NCBI GenBank assembly: GCA_009746045.1 | Contig: RPFO01000645.1 | Span: forward strand, 174,685 to 238,684 | DNA from: Mesostigma viride | Lineage: Eukaryota > Streptophyta > Mesostigmatophyceae > Mesostigmatales > Mesostigmataceae | Direction: 5' to 3' | DNA length: 64,000 nucleotides | Shown here: positions 51,833 through 64,000 of the stretch, piece by piece | Layout of the letters: each line of letters opens with the position of its first letter | How positions within the stretch are numbered: position 1 is the stretch's first letter | Made by a program: the position numbers and the translations under genes | The notes under the pieces: generated by a model | The model's input: only the letters and a program-made list of their open reading frames with translations | What the model was told of the DNA's origin: nothing | Database searches by the model: none

Positions 51833-54800
51833 ATGGCAATGGGAACAGATTTCTCCGCTTCTCAGAAGGACCATATCCGACGAGAGTCTTACCCCGAACC
51901 AGCGTCGGACTCGATGATTTATTGCAGCGAAGAGGCAAGAGCGCGTTATGAAGCATACAGTAAACTGCAAGCCAGCGCCGTTGCTTTTGGGGAGAGCCTC
52001 CCAATCCCGGAAATCGTGACTATTGGTGGGCAGTCCGACGGCAAGTCCTCGCTCCTCGAAGCTTTCCTAGGTTTTCGGTTCAACATCCGGGATGTCGAAA
52101 TGGGGACTCGTCGACCGCTGACGCTTCAGATGATACATGACCCCACTGCTCAAGAGCCTCGATGCTGCCTGCAAAACGAGGACTCGGATGAGTATGGCCC
52201 GCCAATCGTCCCGGCATCGTCCGTGTCCGACTGCATCAGGCAGCGGACTGAGACTCACTTGCGAAAGCTGGGGACCGCTGTGAGCGCCAAGCCTATTGTA
52301 ATGCGCGTTGAGTACGCATTTTGCCCGAATCTCACGGTCGTGGACACTCCGGGATTCGTGCTCAAAGCCAAACCGGGAGAGCCGGAGAGCACGCCGGACG
52401 ACATCCGCAACATGGTCAAGGAGCTCGTGGCGCCTCCCCACCGACTCATCCTTTTCCTTCAACAAAGCAGCGTGGAATGGTGCAGCTCGCTCTGGTTGCA
52501 CGTAGTCCAAGAAGTCGACCCTACATTCCGCCGCACTGTCATGGTCGCGAGCAAATTCGACAACCGGCTCAAGGAGTTCTCCGAACGGTGGGAGATCGAC
52601 CGCTACCTCACCGCCAGCGGCATCCTCGGGGCCAACCGGACCCCTTTCTTTGTGGCCCTCCCCAAGGAGCGCGGCCCCTGTGCCAACGAGGACTTCCGAG
52701 CGCAGATCTTGGCGACGGACAAGGAGATCCTGCGTCAGATGCGCGACGAGATCAACGGCGGGTTTGATGAGGAGCGCTTCAAGCCGTGGGTCGGCTTTGG
52801 CGCCCTGCGACGCTTCCTGGAGGCGGACCTGCAGCGCCGGTACCGAGAGGCCGCGCCCTCCACCCTGGCCATCCTGGACGCCCGGTATGCCGAGTCCCAG
52901 AACGGGCTGGTGGCGCTCCAGGCCCGCCTCGCCTCGGCCAGCGATGTCGCGTCGCTGCGCACGGCGGCGATGAGCTACACGTGGCAGATCATGCAGATGG
53001 TCTCGCAGCTCATGGCCGGTGCCGCACAGGTGAGGGCATCGCCTCGCTGTGAGCTCCCACAAACAGCAAAGAAGTTTTTGATGTCAGGTCTGCCGTTTCC
53101 GAGCATCCTGTTTGCTTGGCCAGTTGCCTCTGCCTTCCCACACCGCTTCCCCATGCCTCGTCTGTGGTGTTATATGTAACTCCTGTCGAGTGTTAAGGTC
53201 ATCAGACAGGCACGTTGTGGGGTCCTGTCTAGTGTTAAGGTAATCAGACATGCACATTGTGGGGTCCTGTCTAGTGTGAAGGTCATCAGACATGCACGTT
53301 GTGGGGTCTTGTCTAGTGTTAAGGTCATGAGACATGCACGCTGTGGGGTCCTGTCTAGTGTTAAGGTCATGAGACATGCACGCTGTGGGGTCCTGTCTAG
53401 TGTTAAGATCATGAGACATGCACGCTGTGGGGTCCTGTCTAGCGTCGAGGTCATCAGACATGCACGCTGTGGGGTCCTGTGTAGTGTTGAGGTCATCAGA
53501 CATGCACGCTGTGGGGTCCTGTCTAGTGTTGAGGTCATCAGACATGCACGCTGTGGGGTCCTGTCTAGTGTTGAGGTCATCAGACGTGCACGCTGTGGGG
53601 TCCTATCTAGTGTAAAGGTCATCAGACATGCACGTTGTGGGGTCCTGTCTAGTGTTGAGGTCATCAGACATGCACGCTGTGGGGTCCTATCTAGTGTTAA
53701 GGTCATCAGACATGCACGCTGTGGGATTCATCGGGCAATCTATGTACAGGGCTGTGCTGGAGATGTGCTGGGATGGGTGGGATAGTCTTTTGCTTGCGTT
53801 TTGTTGTGTGGACTTTCCCTTTCCCTGGGTGCTGCATGCGCCAGAACGGGGAGGCTGCCACGCTGCAGAGCTGCTGGCAGGATGGCCTGTGGTGATTGCT
53901 GGACGCGCTGCCATAGACACTATCCCTGTCTACATTAACTGACTAGCACATGACCCGCAACTCCTGCCACTTATTGTCTTTTTTTCTTACCAATGGGCAG
54001 GCGGACCCGGCGGCGTATGGCCAGACCACCGCCGAGGAGCGGTCGCTAAGCAGCTCGCTGGGCGTGGCCGGCAGCCGGTGGCCGGGTGTGGCGGGCGATG
54101 TGGTCCCCCCCAACGCGCACCTGCGGCTGTACGGCGGCGCCGCGTTCGAGCGCGTTCTGGCCGAGTTCCAGTCGGCCGCACTTTCACTCTCCTTCCCCCC
54201 TATCTCCAAAGAGAAGGTGAGGGCACAACACATGATGGCATGGCATCCAGGGTGTGCGCCGTGCCTCGGTATTTCCACAGGATTGCATTATGCGCGGTAG
54301 CGACCCTGTTCCTGCGATAATTCCTGTTGCATGGTCAGTTCCACCGCTGGGTGCATGCCTTAATCACTAGAGCTCTGTCAGGGTGTTGCAGCAGGCACTC
54401 TAGGTTGATTGTGAAAATGTTGCCATAGTGCGGCGATGTGAGATTAAGCGCACGTGCGTGATCCACTGTAAATGAATACAGGAATGCTCGGGCGGTAGCG
54501 TGGCCATCGCGGCAGCGGTGGTGGGCCGGGCTAGCAGGGTGCTGGGTCGGATAAATAAAACACTCGAGGGGCAACTGCGTGCAATTGCATAGTGAGCATG
54601 TCAGTTTTTCCTGACCGCGGCACTTTGCTGCCCTTTTGTTCTTCTGCTTGCGCCGCCCCGCAACCGCAGGTGGCCAACATGTTGCTGGCGCAGTCGGGCC
54701 GCATGGGCGGCGGCGTGGCGGCGACAGCAGCGTCCATTGAGATCGCGCGGTCGAGCGCCAAAACCTGGATAGCGCCGCTGCTGGACACGGCGTGTGACCG

Positions 54801-56547
54801 CCTGGCCTACGTTCTGCGCCGGCTGTATGGCGTGGCCGTGGAGTGCGTGCAGGCGCAGGGAGGCGACGACTGCGGGTGCATGGCGCCCTACGTGGCGTTC
54901 CATGCAGAGCTCCAGCGCGCGTACGAGGGGTTCATCGCGGACGCCGCCTCGCACTGCCGCCGGATGGCACACCACCACCTGACGACCGCCACGGGGCCGT
55001 TTGCGCCGCAGGGCCACATGTGGGCCATGTCCATGGGGCCCAGCGGGGGTATGGGTGGGTTCGGGTACGAAGGGGGCATGGGTGGGTTTGCGGGCACCAA
55101 TGGGGGCCTCACGTTTGACTTCTGCTCACAGGAGGAGGGCAAGGGAGGTGACATTGCTGCAGCCCAGCAGCAGCAGCAGCAGCAGCAGCATTTGCACGGG
55201 CGCCAGCAGCAGGGCAAGAAGGCCAAGAAGCCGGGGCATAAGGAGGAGAATGACGAGAATTATTCCGGCGCCGCCAACGGCGTCAACTCCCCTGCGATCC
55301 GCCCCCCCAAGGCGGCCGCAAAGCCGCTGGGCGCTGCGGGTACGGGCCATGGGTCCATCCTTGGGGACCCCGTGATGATTCGCGAGAGCCAGATGACGGT
55401 GCCGGAGACGCCCTCCCCTGAGCAAGAGGACTGCCATGAGGGCCGCCGGGCTGACTACGGGCTGGCCAGCGGCCGGCTGTCGTTGGATGAGCTGGCGGAC
55501 AGCGTGGCCGAGGGGAGCACGCGCAAGCGCATCGGTGACGCGATGACAGGTGGCCATGGCCAGCAGATGAAGCAGCCGTTCCCGGTGCGGGGTGCGTTCG
55601 GTGCCGGCGGTGTGGGTGCCAGCAGCGGGTCATCGCTGTACGAGCACGTGTGTGGGGAGGCGTCGCGCCAGTTTGCCGCCATACGCGGCATGGTGGCGCA
55701 GCAGGAGGTGCCGTCCACCCTGCGTGCAGGGTTCTTCACGGAATGGTGCGTATACGTGTAAACACAAAACTGTCAAATTTCCTACATTGCAATGGCAGGT
55801 AATGGACAACAGCATCCCATTATTGATATCTGATGAAGCATACGTCTTGTGTGGGGGGGAAGGGGATGCATGCCTGTTTGCAGGTATAGTGTGGCAAATG
55901 GGGCTGGTACTAGCCAAGCATGGCATGGTCGCAGTGTGCCCCACATTCTTACCACGTTTCCATCAATGCAAGGCTGGCCTAGTAGGTCATTCAGTACAGA
56001 TACATCTGGGTCTATCAGGCCGACTTGCCAGGTTGTTTCTGCTGCTTGTGGGCGAGAGATTACATCATGCCTGATTAGCAAAATGCTTACTGCACATGTT
56101 CTTCGATCCTCGATCCTCCTATACTCTTATTCACTCTGTAGGTATTGTCCAAACCACCCTTCAACTGGTGTTTGCAAAATCGCACTTACGTGTGCAATCT
56201 GGATGGAGGACATGCTGAAGGTCTTGCTTCCATACCATCCCACCAATAGATTGTAAATAGTTAAGGACTGCTCCCTTACACTTGTGCCACGCCAAATTTT
56301 CTGCCACTGGTCCTCTCTCCCGTTCTCCCCCCTCCCCGCCCCCCCATTCCTCATGTGCAGCGCGGACAAGCTCCCAATGGCAGTCAGCCTGAAGCTGTTT
56401 GCGCGCTCGGACGCCAGCTTCATGGAGATGTTCACGGGCGTGCACGTGATTGAGGCGATGGAGGCGCAGCGCGGGGCCATGGTCAAGCGCTGTGAGATGC
56501 TGGCAAAGCACATCGAGGAGTTCCGCAACCTGGCACGCTGCCTGTGA
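51833..56547 (+). CDS. ARC5: ARC5/DRP5B-type dynamin-related GTPase (plastid division)
   Basis: Exons 51833-53029, 54001-54216, 54670-55745 and 56361-56547 (GT-AG, phases 0, 0, 2) give 891 residues; Arabidopsis ARC5 is ~780. The family forms a ring on the outer plastid envelope and constricts it. The GTPase domain has G1 IGGQSDGKSS (64-73), GTRRPLTLQM (G2 Thr), VVDTPGFV (~168) and VASKFDNR (~238, G4 in T/SKxD form). The middle region has HLRLYGGAAFERVLAEFQ followed by FPPISKEKVANMLLAQSG, diagnostic of ARC5. A Gly/Met-rich insert with polyglutamine (~637-645) separates it from the last exon (SLKLFARSDASFMEMFTGVH ... AKHIEEFRNLARCL), the GTPase effector region. The start sits in a good context (GCCATGG). 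Intron 1 is filled with a 42-bp minisatellite. Confidence 0.93.
53178..53725. repeat. 42-bp minisatellite (~13 units) in ARC5-like intron 1
   Basis: Unit: GGTCATCAGACATGCACGCT then GTGGGGTCCTGTCTAGTGTT and two more bases. The 42-bp period is a multiple of three and lacks stops in several frames, so long artificial open frames run on both strands. It ends 275 bp before the intron acceptor at 54000. Confidence 0.97.
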
Positions 56548-57895
56548 GCCACGTGGCAGCCAGCGTCAGCACTGGACATGTGCCTGCGATGGTAGACAAG
56601 GCTAATCTTGGTGTAACTCTGAGTGGGTTTGCTCCGGTGCTGCCCCGGGGAATCTAGCTGGTACCTTCCTGGTGGACATCTAGTGCGCTGCCTTACTGCA
56701 ATCCTTGTGGAGCCTTACCTGGCATACAGATCGAGGTATATTGTGGACAGCTTCGACGGCCCATGCCAACGCAGTTGTGGTTGGGAGCGGCCTGGGTTTG
56801 CATTTTGTGCAACTGGTATGGGAGGAGCATCCAGCCATCATCACAGATCTCCTCACCTCAGCTGTCTGTTGATGCTCGCTTATTTTGTTACATAGTGACA
56901 CCAAACTGGGGGTCGCCCTCGCAAAGCGTTGGCCCGCCTGTCCAAAAAGGTTTAGCCGTCACTGCGTATGTTTCGTGCATACATGTGTAATGTGCGATTC
57001 TCCCCGCACGTGTGTGATGTGTCACTGGCCCATCCGGACCTGTGCTTGATCTGAAACAGAATATCTCATTCTGTCAAATCATAAGTACTTGCATGTCATG
57101 CGCACGGGCATGCCACGGAGTACTAGCTATGCTAATCTCATCAGGAAAAATATATAATTACCCGAAAGTTACAAATTAATATCATCTGCATATCATATGT
57201 CAAATCATAGGCAGCACACTGGCCAGTGGTTTGAATGTCCAGATCTGCGCATCCTGGTAGATCGATATCCATAATTTAGATCATGTACTTGTTTCAGAAA
57301 TTAAAATTGTTTATAAACGCCTTTTTAGTTAGACACATAATCATGCACTACATGTAACAGGATGAATTTCAAGTTGGAACATGCAGTTCATATGCGAGGT
57401 AGCCGGTACATGGCGCATGCATGCATACAAAAAACAATGATATAACATGTGCACATGCCACCTACAGAAGAATGTCTGGCCAAACCATTAGAATATCGGT
57501 TAACTCCAGCCCATACAGATGGTCCACGATATGGTCCAAGCCCATGCATACATGCAAGCACTGGCTGGCCGGTCTTAAATGCTATTAGATCGATGCAGGT
57601 AAAAGGCACACATGCACCTTGCAATTGATCAAGGAAGCGTAATGATGCCATATGGATTCCTGGCAAATCGCACTCATGCGTGAAACGTCCATGTAGTTGG
57701 CTTTGGTACTAGAATCTGAGCATCCCACATGCATGTGCACATACATCAAGCCATTTTAATTTAGGTCAAAGTGGTGCATGCATCCAGCACCCACAACTCC
57801 GCATCCATGGATGTGACGAATGTGTGCGGCTAGCTTTCTAGGATAGCCAGAGATGCATGCGGCCGCGCGACACTGCTATCTCGAAGGTGTAAGTC
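56548..57895. other. Convergent intergenic region
   Basis: Between the stop of the ARC5-like gene (plus) and the stop of METTL5 (minus). TGTAA-type words (for example at 56992) may act as polyadenylation signals as in green algae. No gene or repeat end was recognised. Confidence 0.45.
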
Positions 57896-63093
<5,198 letters not shown>

Positions 63094-63239
63094 CTGTGAA
63101 ATGGGTGGAGGCACATTTGCAAGCATAATTATGAATCAGAGAACGAGCAGTAGATCAGAACACAGGGGCATCGCGGGGGCATCAGAGTTGATGCCTGACC
63201 CGCGCATGCAGCCATGAACCCGGATATCGCCAGCCCCGT

Positions 63240-64000
63240 AGCGGTTATGAGAGGAGGCAGAAGCCATTATGAGAGGAGGCACAAGCAACGATGAGAGAAG
63301 GCACGAACGACTTTGAGAGGAGGCACAAGCGATTGTGAAAGGAGGCACAAGCAACGAGGAGAGGAGGCACAAGCAACGAGGAGAGGAGGCGCAAGCGACT
63401 ATGAGAGGAGGCACAAGCAACGATGAGAGGAGGCACAAGCAACGAGGCGAGGAGGCACAAGCGACTATGAGAGGAGGCACAAGCTTTTAAGAGAGGAGGC
63501 AGAAGCGACTATGAGAGGAGGCACAAGCAACGAGGCGAGGAGGCACAAGCGACTATGAGAGGAGGCACAAGCGACTATGAGAGGAGCCACAAGCGACTAT
63601 GAGAGGAGGCACAAGCGACTATGAGAGGAGGCACAAGCGACTATGAGAGGAGGCACAAGCGACTATGAGAGGATGCTTAAGCAACTATAAAAGGAGGCAC
63701 AAGCAACGAGGAGAGGAGGCACAAGCAACGATGAGAGGAGGCACAAGCGACTATGAGAGGAGGCAAAAGTGACTATGAAAGGAGGCACAAGCAACGAGGA
63801 GAGGAGGCACAAGCAACGAGGAGAGGAGGCACAAGCGACTATGAGAGGAGGCACAAGCGACTATGAGAGGAGGCACAAGCGACTATGAGAGGAGGCACAA
63901 GCGACTATGAGAGGATGCTTAAGCAACTATGAAAGGAGGCACAAGCAACGAGGCGAGGAGGCACAAGCAATGAGGCGAGGAGGCACAAGCAACGAGGAGA
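63240..64000. repeat. 22-bp minisatellite (>30 units), running off the right edge
   Basis: Unit GAGAGGAGGCACAAGCGACT plus AT, alternating with 19- to 22-bp variants (AAGCAACGAGGAGAGG, AAGCAACGATGAGAGG). It lies in the intron upstream of the METTL5 exon at 63024-63093 and continues past the window. The unit is purine-rich on the plus strand. Confidence 0.96.

Noticed and set aside
52067-53062. 331-codon minus-strand frame opposite the dynamin
   Set aside because: Shadow of a GC-rich gene; the plus strand has clear GTPase motifs.
53084-53785. Repeat proteins with TLDRTPQRACLM or VIRHARCGVLSS units
   Set aside because: The 42-bp minisatellite in the ARC5-like intron has a period divisible by three, so all frames repeat. 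The flanking splice sites show it is intronic.
63136-64000. CRISPR-like appearance of the 22-bp and mixed repeats at the right edge
   Set aside because: Units are directly adjacent without unique spacers, lie in a eukaryotic intron and have no cas genes. It is a minisatellite.

Overview
This window is nuclear DNA of a photosynthetic eukaryote, most likely a green alga. Three host genes have GT-AG introns and clear homology: a plastid-division dynamin of the ARC5/DRP5B type, a methylmalonyl-CoA epimerase and a METTL5-type 18S rRNA m6A methyltransferase. Tyrosine-recombinase retrotransposons of the PAT/Kangaroo kind are known from volvocine algae and fit this lineage. The species cannot be named from the sequence. 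No tRNA or rRNA gene and no CRISPR array was found.

Layout. 1-2666: a foldback element, then gene-poor DNA. 2667-7998: a nearly intact PAT-like (DIRS-order) element with split direct repeats. 8045-11075: a ~70-bp satellite that switches orientation at ~9955, then a ~30-bp minisatellite. 11690-13935: dispersed and tandem repeats. 13938-17421: a DDE-type transposase-like gene. 18150-18905: retroelement 3' modules. 19776-27285: an LTR retrotransposon bounded by CTGAC duplications, with the unusual order Gag-IN-PR-RT-RH. 27350-29368: a non-autonomous retroelement carrying only an ORF1-like protein. 29380-33858: repeats and empty DNA. 33859-38072: a RING/TRAF-zinc-finger gene and a second Cys-rich coding segment. 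38150-46375: short retroelement insertions, a lone LTR, a tRNA-related SINE and two nested LINEs. 48370-63093: the host gene block, with epimerase (minus), ARC5-like dynamin (plus) and METTL5 (minus, running off the right edge). Its introns hold large micro- and minisatellites.

How parts work together. The RT-bearing LINE and the non-autonomous elements end in the same hairpin (CTCC-CAAC-GGAG) just before a TTAA- or TTTAA-type tail. The outer base pair covaries between copies. This suggests that one LINE reverse transcriptase mobilises the whole family. Most non-host coding regions carry frame breaks, several at homopolymer runs, so recent decay and assembly error cannot be separated here.
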